This document shows, in pieces, positions 9,265 through 15,943 of a DNA stretch of 23,276 bases (the stretch's first letter is position 1; each line of letters starts with the position of its first letter). Where the stretch lies: assembly GCA_043769845.1 (NCBI GenBank), contig JAYVIX010000356.1, forward strand, positions 1 to 23,276. Direction: 5' to 3'. Below the pieces are notes generated by a model, which saw only the letters and a program-made list of their open reading frames with translations, searched no databases and was not told where the DNA came from. Source of the stretch: UBA9547 sp043769845. GTDB taxonomy: Bacteria; Bacteroidota; Bacteroidia; Cytophagales; UBA9547. Position numbers and translations under genes: made by a program.

Positions 9265-10366
9265 ACAGGTTAGTTAGTTTCTGAATCATGGTGTTCAGTT
9301 CGAATTCTTGAGCGACTGTTTTCTTGGCTTCGGCCGAAATGGAATTGTAAAGTTGTTTGTCTTGCAACAATGTCAGGATTCCACTTTCGATACTTTGGCT
9401 ATCGCAGTAAGGGACTTCGATAGCGTTTATTTTGTGCCGAATGATCTCATTTCCAATTCCTGATTTGGTAAAGACCGAAGGAATGCCACTCGCCATGGCT
9501 TCGATGTATACTTGCCCGAAAGCCTCGGAATGGTGGTCGATGGGCGTGTGGACGAACACATCGAAACATTTGAAGAGGGTAAAAAGGTCTTCCTCGAATA
9601 CGATTTCGGTATAATTTCTGGCAGGCAATTGCTTCAAGAGGTTTTCTATCGTGGCATGATATTCGCCTTTGGCATTGGCCAAAACGAGGTGTGCATCAGG
9701 ATATTGGCGCAGTAATTGGGCAAAAGCGGGAATAATGTATTGAATTCCTTTCCATTGTGTATGTCTCGAAACAACGCCAATCACAGGATATTTGACGTTT
9801 CCGATGTATTTGTTTTTCATCAAAAGCAGTTTTCTGGGGTCGATTGCTGAAAACTGAGCCAAAGGAAAACCGTGATGGATTATTTCTACTTTCGCAGCAT
9901 TTACTTTTTCATTTTCAATCAATACTTTTTCGACCACCTTGCTTACCGCAATTATTTTTGAACTCAGCGCATTGATTAACCGATCATAATAGACGCCTTT
10001 TGGATGAAACGTATGATGATAGGTAGAATAGTGCCGCGTGTAAATGCGTGTTTTGATTCCTGAAAATATGGCTGCAATACTTCCTATGATCCCTGCATCG
10101 AGCAAATGGGAATGGACAATTTGAATCTGATTGTTTTTTAAATACTTGATTGTCTTATAAATAGCTATTGGAAGGTCTTTTTTGTTACGGTAATTGATTC
10201 TAATGTAAGGCGTGTCTTTCTCAATAAGCGATTGCTCAAAACTTCCTTTTGCATGATGAAGTAATACAAAATGAAGTTTGAATTTGCGGTGATCTAATAG
10301 CTCGTTGATCCATTCGAAGGCCAATGCTGTATTGATTCCAGATAATATGTAGCAAATATTTTTCAA
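9257..10366 (-). CDS. Family 4 (GT-B) glycosyltransferase
   Basis: 369 residues with the two-Rossmann GT-B layout. The N-terminal half has SGINTALAFEW (9-19) and HSHLLDAG (85-92). The C-terminal half has VVSRHTQWKG (198-207, with the Arg and Lys that usually contact the donor phosphates) and the EX7E-type element EAFGQVYIE (281-289) followed by MASGIPSV. The start is a TTG codon: the in-frame sequence just upstream hits a stop (10379-10381), and the N-terminus from this TTG already matches the usual family start. It is the first gene of the minus-strand GT4-GT2-asnB run and diverges from a PlsC-like gene. It probably adds a sugar during capsule, exopolysaccharide or LPS assembly; specificity unknown. 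Confidence 0.92.
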   Translation of the reverse strand: MKNICYILSGINTALAFEWINELLDHRKFKLHFVLLHHAKGSFEQSLIEKDTPYIRINYRNKKDLPIAIYKTIKYLKNNQIQIVHSHLLDAGIIGSIAAIFSGIKTRIYTRHYSTYHHTFHPKGVYYDRLINALSSKIIAVSKVVEKVLIENEKVNAAKVEIIHHGFPLAQFSAIDPRKLLLMKNKYIGNVKYPVIGVVSRHTQWKGIQYIIPAFAQLLRQYPDAHLVLANAKGEYHATIENLLKQLPARNYTEIVFEEDLFTLFKCFDVFVHTPIDHHSEAFGQVYIEAMASGIPSVFTKSGIGNEIIRHKINAIEVPYCDSQSIESGILTLLQDKQLYNSISAEAKKTVAQEFELNTMIQKLTNLYE

Positions 10367-10387
10367 TGGATTTTGGTTCTAAAAAAA

Positions 10388-10403
10388 CAAAAATACTATT
10401 TTG
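10388..10403. promoter_or_regulatory. Candidate bidirectional promoter core between GT4 and PlsC-like genes
   Basis: On the minus strand TATTTTTG (10395 to 10388) matches the Bacteroidota -7 element TAnnTTTG exactly, 21 nt before the GT4 start codon. Facing the other way after one central C is TATTTTG (10397-10403), one T short of the same element, with a TTTG at 10372-10375 near the -33 position for the plus-strand acyltransferase (ATG at 10421). The first 15 bases recur exactly at 16551. No -33 element is seen for the minus-strand direction. Sequence inference only. Confidence 0.45.
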
Positions 10404-10420
10404 CTTGTTGGAACACCGTT

Positions 10421-11050
10421 ATGATTTATCCAAAACACAATCGTCTCGTCAAATTATTTTTTGATTTTTATACCAAATGGATTCTGAAATCGGATTTTGA
10501 CGACTTCAAAATTCGCGGTACAGTGTCTGATTTGGATTCAAAACCGCTTTTGGTGATTTCAAATCATTACTCTTGGTGGGATGGTTTTTTTATTTATCGA
10601 TTGAACAATCTTGTTTTTAAAAAGCTTTTTCACGTCATGATGTTGGAAGAAGAATTGCAAAAACGCTTGTTTTTGAGAGGATTAGGTGTTTTTGGAGTGA
10701 AGAAAGGTTCAAGAGATGCGATTCGTTCACTTCAATTTTCAAAAGAACTATTGAAACAGCATGAAAATATGGTTCTGATTTTTCCGCAGGGAAAGATTGA
10801 AAGTCATCACAAACATCTGTTTCGGTTCGAAAAGGGCATTCAGAAATTGGTCGATTCAGAGGCTGATTTCAATATTGTTTTTGTGGCTTCGCTCATCGAT
10901 GGTTTCTACGAAAAAAAATTGGCAGCGAGTTTATATATGAAAAATGTTTCAATAAAATCTGATGAAAAATTAGATTTAGAAAAGTCGTTCAATGCTTTTT
11001 TTGCGGAGAGTTTGGCGGCTCAGAATCAGTTATTTTTAAAAGAGGTCTAA
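10421..11050 (+). CDS. PlsC-like lysophospholipid/glycerolipid acyltransferase
   Basis: 209 residues from ATG 10421. A longer frame could begin at TTG 10373, but MIYPKHNR is the usual type of N-terminus for this family and the extra 16 codons overlap the candidate promoter. Motif I is NHYSWWDG (48-55), with catalytic His49 and Asp54. Motif III is FPQGKIES (121-128), a variant of FPEGTRS; motif II (GVKKGSRDA) is recognisable. Known role of the family: transfer of an acyl chain from acyl-ACP or acyl-CoA to lysophosphatidate or a related lipid at the inner membrane. The protein is shorter than typical PlsC (about 240) and may act on another lipid. Its 3' end overlaps the convergent PorP/SprF-like gene by 15 bp. 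Confidence 0.87.
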   Translation: MIYPKHNRLVKLFFDFYTKWILKSDFDDFKIRGTVSDLDSKPLLVISNHYSWWDGFFIYRLNNLVFKKLFHVMMLEEELQKRLFLRGLGVFGVKKGSRDAIRSLQFSKELLKQHENMVLIFPQGKIESHHKHLFRFEKGIQKLVDSEADFNIVFVASLIDGFYEKKLAASLYMKNVSIKSDEKLDLEKSFNAFFAESLAAQNQLFLKEV

Positions 11051-12037
11051 TCGGTCGATGGTTCTGCGGGAAGGCCTTTGCCAGAGTTTCAGTAGTGTTC
11101 GTATACCCACTTCGTGTGATGGACCAAGAAGATTGGTTTTGCTCGAAATAGGCAAGTCGTAGGCGTAGTTGAACTGGATGTTTTTTTTGCGGAAGCCAAT
11201 ACTGACAGCGGTACTCGATATGTTCTGATTATCAGCTACTTTCGAAAAATAATTTCCTCTGATAGTAAGGCCGATCGTAAATGGTTCGTACACCAGTTCG
11301 GCACCGGTGTATAGTTGTTTGCTTTGGCCGATGGCCGAAAAATAAACATGTGGCATGATGTATCTTTCCTTCTTTTCTTTGCGACTGATTTGATTGGCCA
11401 AAAACTCAATTTTGATCCCAGATTGTAAACCAAAACCGATAGGAAGTTTGCTTTCGCTCGAAATGCCTATTTTGGGCATCAGCAAATTGTATCCGCTAAG
11501 TCCGATATAGAAACGGTCGACCGTTAACACTAGTCCAGAATTGAGATTGAAATACGTTTTTCGAGTACCTAATTGTGCAGATTCGGCACTCGAAAGTCCA
11601 GTTTTTCCTGTGGTTGATAGTGGTGATAGTTGATCGTTGTAGGTGAGTGATCCTTGGTCTTGGCCGTTGAAACCAATGGCAGGTTGTATTCCTGCTTTCA
11701 AAAATATTTTATTGTTTAGTTTGGCATTGTAGGCATAATACGTAGCGATTTGGGTGGTTCTGAAATTGGCCAATCCGGCTTGGTCGGTGTAGATCGAAAG
11801 CCCAATTCCAGAATTGATGGTCGAAAAATAGTTGTCGGCAAAGACCGAATAGGCTGTGATGGGGCTCACATAGTTGGACCATTGGTTTCGAAAGTTGATT
11901 CCTGCCCTAAATTGATGTGCCGAACCTGCCAAAGCGGGGTTAATCGGAAGCGGATTGGTGTAATAAAGGGTATAGGTAGGCAATTGTGCAAAAGCACAGG
12001 AAGTGGTCAGTAAAAGATAGAAAATAATCCAATGCAT
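11036..12037 (-). CDS. PorP/SprF-family type IX secretion outer-membrane protein
   Basis: 333 residues from ATG 12037; a TTG two codons upstream (12043) is a weaker alternative. Signal peptide: MHWIIFYLLLTTSCAFA, cleaved before Gln18. The mature start YTNPLPINPALAGS is the hallmark of PorP/SprF proteins. The rest alternates hydrophobic and polar residues as in an outer-membrane beta-barrel and ends in aromatic-rich strands. Members of this family act with the T9SS, and SprF-type members are paired with particular large adhesins. This gene is not directly next to the two T9SS substrates at 1-6643, and those carry type A rather than SprB-like tails, so pairing with them is only a guess. The start points into a 495-bp region without an intact gene. 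Confidence 0.92.
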   Translation of the reverse strand: MHWIIFYLLLTTSCAFAQLPTYTLYYTNPLPINPALAGSAHQFRAGINFRNQWSNYVSPITAYSVFADNYFSTINSGIGLSIYTDQAGLANFRTTQIATYYAYNAKLNNKIFLKAGIQPAIGFNGQDQGSLTYNDQLSPLSTTGKTGLSSAESAQLGTRKTYFNLNSGLVLTVDRFYIGLSGYNLLMPKIGISSESKLPIGFGLQSGIKIEFLANQISRKEKKERYIMPHVYFSAIGQSKQLYTGAELVYEPFTIGLTIRGNYFSKVADNQNISSTAVSIGFRKKNIQFNYAYDLPISSKTNLLGPSHEVGIRTLLKLWQRPSRRTIDRLDLF

Positions 12038-12241
12038 TGGCAAGCCTGTGTTTGGCGCAAGTTACGTTAAGAAAGATATTCTGAAAACGAAATTTCTATT
12101 GAATGTAGTATTTGAATGATGCGTTTAAATATTGAATACTTGACAAGTTTATAAGTTTCTGATTTTGTGATAAATAAAGACAGGACTATTAACTTACATA
12201 GTAGTTTGATTTTAAATTGTACAATAGTAAATATCATAAAA
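12038..12241. other. AT-rich gap upstream of the PorP/SprF-like gene
   Basis: About 200 bp with no convincing coding sequence on either strand. It contains the palindrome ATTGTACAAT (12216-12225). The nearest promoter-like site for the PorP/SprF gene is TATCTTTC on the minus strand, one base off the -7 consensus and without a -33 partner, so I do not call it. Together with the HTH fragment and 12386-12532 this is the longest stretch of the window without an intact gene. Confidence 0.6.
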
Positions 12242-12385
12242 ATGATGGCGAGATCTGTGTTGCAAATCAAGGGTTATACAGCGGAAGAAATTCGTCAGTT
12301 ATTCAAAAAAGATGAGCGATATACTATTGGCGTTCGTCTCTACGATATTCATCAAGTGGCATTAGCCAATACCACTTCCCTTTGA
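12242..12385 (+). pseudogene. N-terminal fragment of an IS630-type helix-turn-helix protein/transposase
   Basis: A 47-codon frame begins MMARSVLQIKGYTAEEI and continues RQLFKKDERYTIGVRLYDIHQVALA before a TGA at 12383-12385. The pattern (short lead, GYTAEEI, charged stretch, GVRLYDIHQVALA) resembles the start of helix-turn-helix segments that open IS630-type transposases and related winged-helix proteins. The next part expected in a full gene is missing. Reading on in the +1 frame gives a few plausible codons ending in a double stop at 12424-12429. No terminal inverted repeats or target duplication were found. It is probably a decayed remnant. Family assignment is from memory of the motif and is moderate at best. 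Confidence 0.45.
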
Positions 12386-12532
12386 AGAAAAATCCAAAAG
12401 AATGGCCAAAGCAGCAAGAAAATAATAAAGAACCAAAGTAAGCACCAAGTGGTATAAATTCGTCTGACTAGCCGAACAAACATATCTACAAATTGAAAAT
12501 CACTATTTAATTACGAGCTTTTTCCGAAAGGA

Positions 12533-13156
12533 TTAAAACGAGAACAGAAAATAAAAGAAGAGCACAATCCAAAGTACGTCCATGAAATGCCAATAAATGC
12601 GCAAAAGTTCGAGCTTCAATCTTTCATATGGGTCGGTGAAATAGATAAGACACTTCACCGCATCTTTCGATTTTTGCCAGACCAGAATCAATTCGACATA
12701 TAAAAATATCATACCGCCCAAAAGATGTACCATATGAAGACCAGAGATCAGGTACAAATAAGAACCCGAAACTTGACCCTGAAAACTGGTTCCATTTTGG
12801 CTAAGTTCGCGCCAACCAACAAACTGCGAAACGGTAAAAAATATACCTAAGACAAAAGTGATAATGAGTTTATTTATTATGATATATACCTCATCTTTTT
12901 TATAATTGTCAAGAATGTTGTTTAGGGCAAAACTACTCGCAATCAAAACGACAGTACTAAAAACAAACGATTTAGGGAATTTAAAATTGAAGATGGGTTG
13001 TGGATTTTTGGTAAGCTGAAACGCGACCAACAAGAATAAAAAAAGAATGGCGATACCAAGTATCGCCACCAATAGAAATGTTTTATAAGGATGCATTGCT
13101 ACTATACGAGCTAGCAATCCTTTTTCTTTCCGAGTTTTTGTTCCTGTATTTGTCAT
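12533..13156 (-). CDS. Heme-copper oxidase subunit III (cytochrome c oxidase subunit 3 family)
   Basis: 207 residues from ATG 13156; a TTG at 13183 would add nine residues but lies in the T-rich run that ends the cysN terminator. Five membrane helices are visible (about 25-47, 62-82, 91-115, 133-160, 186-207). Family landmarks: FTVSQFVGWRELSQNG (107-122), SGLHMVHLLGG with two histidines (138-148), a membrane Glu (155) and the C-terminal YWHFMDVLW (188-196). Known role: stabilises the catalytic subunit I of aa3/caa3-type oxidases; NorE-like relatives accompany nitric-oxide reductases. No subunit I, II or IV is in the window, so it is an orphan copy or the main operon lies elsewhere. A hairpin separates it from cysN upstream. 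Confidence 0.9.
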   Translation of the reverse strand: MTNTGTKTRKEKGLLARIVAMHPYKTFLLVAILGIAILFLFLLVAFQLTKNPQPIFNFKFPKSFVFSTVVLIASSFALNNILDNYKKDEVYIIINKLIITFVLGIFFTVSQFVGWRELSQNGTSFQGQVSGSYLYLISGLHMVHLLGGMIFLYVELILVWQKSKDAVKCLIYFTDPYERLKLELLRIYWHFMDVLWIVLFFYFLFSF

Positions 13157-13181
13157 CGTTATAATACAACTAACAAAAAAC

Positions 13182-13206
13182 AAAAAAGGCTTTCCCCTAA
13201 GGGAAA
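13182..13206 (-). terminator. Rho-independent terminator after cysN
   Basis: Read on the minus strand: TTTCCC, loop TTAG, GGGAAA (13206 down to 13191), then GCC and a run of six T residues (13187-13182), followed by more T-rich sequence. It begins 3 bp after the cysN stop codon and so separates the sulfate-activation operon from the oxidase subunit gene. Confidence 0.75.
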
Positions 13207-13209
13207 TAA

Positions 13210-14502
13210 TTACAAAATCATACCTGCACCTACAGTTACGTTGCTTCCTTCGTCCACAATAATTACGCTACCTGTAATTCTACTTTTAGCATAACTATCA
13301 TAAAACAAAGGAGTAGTTGTACGAATAACTATTCTAGCAATATCGTTCAAACCAACTTCGTTATTTACTTCTGATTTCTCTAACGTATTGATATCGACTT
13401 TGTGTACAATTTCTTTGATCACACAACGCGCTTCTCTAGTCGTATGTTTGATGGCGTATTTACCATTCAAAACCAATTTTCTATCGGCTAACCAACAAAC
13501 CATTAGTTCGATATCTTGACCAACTTCTGGCATATTGTCAGCCTTCACGATCATGTCACCACGACTGATATCGATATTGTTTTCGATAGTCATCGTAACC
13601 GACATTGGAGGGAAAGCTACTTCCAAAGGTTTGCCATTCAATTCGATCGTTTTGATTTTTGATTTGAAACCTGAAGGCAAAGCCACTATTTCGTCACCTG
13701 GACGATAAACTCCACTTTCTACCGTTCCTGCGTATCCTCTGAAATCATGAAACTCCTCTGTTTGAGGACGAATTACATACTGAACTGGAAAACGAGCATC
13801 CGTATGGTTTCTATCCGAAGCAATGTGTACATTTTCCAAGGTATACAACAATGGCGAACCTTGAAACCAAGGTGTGTTCTCAGAACGTATTACTACGTTG
13901 TCACCTAATAAAGCACTGATTGGAATATAATGAATATCTGGAACGTCTAATTTTGAAGAAAAAGCTTCGTAATCGGCTTTGATTTTATTGAAAACTTCTT
14001 CCTTGAAATCAACCAAATCCATCTTATTGATACAAACTACTAAGTGTTTGATTTTCAACAAAGAAGCAATAAATGAATGACGACAAGTTTGTTCGATAAC
14101 GCCATGTCGTGCATCAATCAAGATAATGGCAAGGTTGGCTGTAGAAGCGCCTGTCACCATGTTTCTTGTATACTGAATATGACCTGGCGTGTCGGCAATA
14201 ATAAACTTACGCTTTGGTGTCGCGAAATAACGATACGCTACATCAATCGTAATTCCTTGCTCACGCTCAGCACGAAGTCCGTCAGTAAGTAAAGAAAGAT
14301 CTACATATCCTTTCCCTTTCTTTGTGCTGGCTTCTTCGATGGCTTCCATTTGATCTTCGAAGATCGACTTTGTATCATAAAGCAAACGCCCGATCAAGGT
14401 ACTTTTGCCATCGTCTACGCTACCTGCTGTGGTAAAACGCAACAAATCCATGTTAAGGTATGCTGCTGAATCTATTGCTTGTTCTTGTGCTAATGTTTCC
14501 AT
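13210..14502 (-). CDS. cysN: Sulfate adenylyltransferase large subunit (GTPase)
   Basis: 430 residues. The N-terminal translation-factor-type GTPase domain has the P-loop GSVDDGKST (27-35), TDGLRAEREQGIT (73-85), DTPGH (104-108) and NKMD (159-162). Two beta-barrel domains follow (about 235-430), with FPVQYVIRP at the junction. The length fits a stand-alone CysN without a fused CysC domain, consistent with the separate cysC here. With CysD it makes adenylyl sulfate (APS) from ATP and sulfate, driven by GTP hydrolysis, in the cytoplasm. It is the last gene of the minus-strand cysC-cysD-(protease-like)-cysN run and is followed by a terminator. Confidence 0.98.
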   Translation of the reverse strand: METLAQEQAIDSAAYLNMDLLRFTTAGSVDDGKSTLIGRLLYDTKSIFEDQMEAIEEASTKKGKGYVDLSLLTDGLRAEREQGITIDVAYRYFATPKRKFIIADTPGHIQYTRNMVTGASTANLAIILIDARHGVIEQTCRHSFIASLLKIKHLVVCINKMDLVDFKEEVFNKIKADYEAFSSKLDVPDIHYIPISALLGDNVVIRSENTPWFQGSPLLYTLENVHIASDRNHTDARFPVQYVIRPQTEEFHDFRGYAGTVESGVYRPGDEIVALPSGFKSKIKTIELNGKPLEVAFPPMSVTMTIENNIDISRGDMIVKADNMPEVGQDIELMVCWLADRKLVLNGKYAIKHTTREARCVIKEIVHKVDINTLEKSEVNNEVGLNDIARIVIRTTTPLFYDSYAKSRITGSVIIVDEGSNVTVGAGMIL

Positions 14503-14543
14503 TAAAAGCTCTTTTATCGCTTATATTCTTTCTATAAATAAAT

Positions 14544-14921
14544 TTACATTACAACCGAAACTGCAATGTTTGGACTTTCTGGGTTTACCGAGACCTTAAG
14601 TCTTGAAGGATGAACAATCAAATCCATATCTTCCATTGGGATTGCTCCTAATAAAACAGTATCACCAAGAATCAAAGCTCCTGTCATACAGGTTCTATTT
14701 TCAAAGTTTATTTTTATTGGTCCACAATAGCTTACTAATTGTCGCTTGCCATCTGCCAAAATAACTTCTCTTTTTTCTAATTCTTTCAAGTTTAACTGAA
14801 AGGCAATATGTTCTGGAATACACAAATGTAATGCACCAGTATCGGCCAAAGCTTTCACCTCAATAGCTGATAAATCGCCAATTGGGTTTGAAAGCAATAA
14901 TTTTGTATAAACCAGCCCCAT
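14544..14921 (-). CDS. Stand-alone retropepsin-like (clan AA) aspartic protease
   Basis: 125 residues. Features of the single-domain clan AA fold: an N-terminal beta pair, then KALADTGALHLCI with the active-site DTGA (27-30), and a second half with a flap-like region and LILGDTVLLGAIPMEDMDLIV (83-103), where LLGAIPMEDM corresponds to the hydrophobic-Gly element after the flap. One such domain has half an active site, so it should work as a homodimer, as in retropepsins. No signal peptide or membrane helix is seen. It starts 8 bp after the cysD stop and ends 41 bp before cysN, so it should be co-transcribed with sulfate adenylyltransferase. No substrate is known to me. Related small proteins in bacteria are mostly uncharacterised, and a non-proteolytic role is possible. 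Confidence 0.82.
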   Translation of the reverse strand: MGLVYTKLLLSNPIGDLSAIEVKALADTGALHLCIPEHIAFQLNLKELEKREVILADGKRQLVSYCGPIKINFENRTCMTGALILGDTVLLGAIPMEDMDLIVHPSRLKVSVNPESPNIAVSVVM

Positions 14922-14929
14922 AATCTTGA

Positions 14930-15844
14930 TTAAAAATAACCAACTTTCTTTCTGTCTTCCATTGCGGCTTCCGAACGTCTATCGTCTGCACGGCCACCAC
15001 GTTCTGTCACACGAGCAGAAGCTACTTCTTGGATCACTTCTTCCAATGACGAAGCAGTCGATTCTACAGCTCCAGTACAGGTCATATCGCCCACTGTACG
15101 GAAACGCACTATTTTGTTCTCTACTTTTTCGTCTTTGCCGATAGTAATGAATGGCGATAAAGCCAACCACATATTGTCACGATACAATACATCACGTTTG
15201 TGTGTGAAATAGATCGTAGGAAGTGGAATGTTCTCTTTGTAAATGTATTGCCAAACGTCCATTTCCGTCCAATTACTGATTGGGAACACACGGAAATGTT
15301 CGTCTTTTTGCTTGCGACCATTGAACAAATTCCAAAGTTCAGGACGTTGATTTTTTGGATCCCATTGGCCAAACTCGTCACGATGCGAGAAGAAACGCTC
15401 TTTTGCACGAGCTTTTTCTTCGTCTCTGCGCGCACCACCGAAGCAAGCGTCAAACTTAAATTCTTCGATAGATTCTAATAAAGTAACCGTTTGAAGCGTA
15501 TTACGACTTGGATTCGGGCCTTTCTCTTCAGTAGCCGTTCCTTTGTCGATCGAATCTTGCACATAACGCACAATCAGGTTTGCTCCCACTTCTTTCGCCA
15601 ACCAATCACGGTATTCGATTGCCTCAGGAAAATTATGTCCTGTATCGATATGCATCAAAGGGAAAGGAATTTTCGCAGGATAAAAAGCCTTTTGAGCCAA
15701 TTTTACCATGCAAATAGAGTCTTTTCCGCCTGAAAAAAGTAAAACTGGCTTTTCGAATTGGGCAGCCACTTCGCGCATCACGAAGATCGCTTCTGCTTCC
15801 AATTGTTCTAAGTGAGTAAGATTGTAATTCGTATTAGGTATCAT
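14930..15844 (-). CDS. cysD: Sulfate adenylyltransferase small subunit
   Basis: 304 residues from ATG 15844. A GTG at 15883 would add 13 residues, but these are encoded by a 7-bp tandem repeat and do not belong to the family's usual N-terminus. The PP-loop motif SGGKDS lies at 38-43, followed by HIDTGHNFPE, CFGGARRDEEKARAKER, FRVFPISNWTEMDVWQYI and the characteristic C-terminal tail GRADDRRSEAAMEDRKKVGY. It performs the adenylyl transfer from ATP to sulfate in complex with CysN. cysC lies 99 bp upstream with a possible extra promoter in between; the protease-like gene follows after 8 bp. Confidence 0.98.
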   Translation of the reverse strand: MIPNTNYNLTHLEQLEAEAIFVMREVAAQFEKPVLLFSGGKDSICMVKLAQKAFYPAKIPFPLMHIDTGHNFPEAIEYRDWLAKEVGANLIVRYVQDSIDKGTATEEKGPNPSRNTLQTVTLLESIEEFKFDACFGGARRDEEKARAKERFFSHRDEFGQWDPKNQRPELWNLFNGRKQKDEHFRVFPISNWTEMDVWQYIYKENIPLPTIYFTHKRDVLYRDNMWLALSPFITIGKDEKVENKIVRFRTVGDMTCTGAVESTASSLEEVIQEVASARVTERGGRADDRRSEAAMEDRKKVGYF

Positions 15845-15877
15845 TCGTATTGCGTATTGCGTATTTCGTATTTCGAG
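15843..15877 (-). repeat. 7-bp tandem repeat running into the cysD start codon
   Basis: On the minus strand about five heptamers of the form TACG(A/C)AA run from 15877 to 15843: CTCGAAA, TACGAAA, TACGCAA, TACGCAA and TACGAAT. The A and T of the last unit are the first two bases of the cysD ATG, so the array occupies the translation-initiation region of the mRNA. No Shine-Dalgarno sequence is present there. Confidence 0.85.
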
Positions 15878-15914
15878 ATACACGATTGAAACTCTTTATT
15901 TCCTGAAAGCTCCG

Positions 15915-15922
15915 CAAAGATA
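15915..15922 (-). promoter_or_regulatory. Candidate -7 promoter element upstream of cysD
   Basis: Minus-strand TATCTTTG is an exact match to TAnnTTTG, between the cysC stop and the cysD ATG. It would give a leader of about 65 nt containing the heptamer array. No TTTG is seen at the -33 position, so the call rests on the -7 box alone. Confidence 0.35.
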
Positions 15923-15943
15923 ATTAATCAGTGCGTAAGTCGT

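Noticed and set aside
10373..10420. N-terminal extension of the PlsC-like protein from TTG 10373
   Set aside because: The 16 extra codons lie on the candidate bidirectional promoter, and the ATG at 10421 gives the expected family N-terminus.
12216..12225. Palindrome ATTGTACAAT, whose core TTGTACAA recurs at 22430-22437 upstream of putA
   Set aside because: Two copies of an 8-bp palindrome in 23 kb of AT-rich DNA can arise by chance, and the two contexts share nothing else. I could not tie it to a regulator.
12067..12270. Minus-strand 67-codon frame in the gap upstream of the PorP/SprF-like gene
   Set aside because: Composition is just that of AT-rich DNA (Ile/Leu/Lys/Ser), there is no domain or conserved motif, and it overlaps the better-supported helix-turn-helix fragment on the other strand.
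12369..12455. Inverted repeat ATACCACTT / AAGTGGTAT as possible insertion-sequence ends or a tRNA-like fold
   Set aside because: Nine-base arms 69 bp apart, no target duplication, and no cloverleaf or T-loop sequence between them.
14405..14599. Plus-strand frames opposite cysN and the protease-like gene
   Set aside because: No motifs, and they are antisense to well-supported genes.
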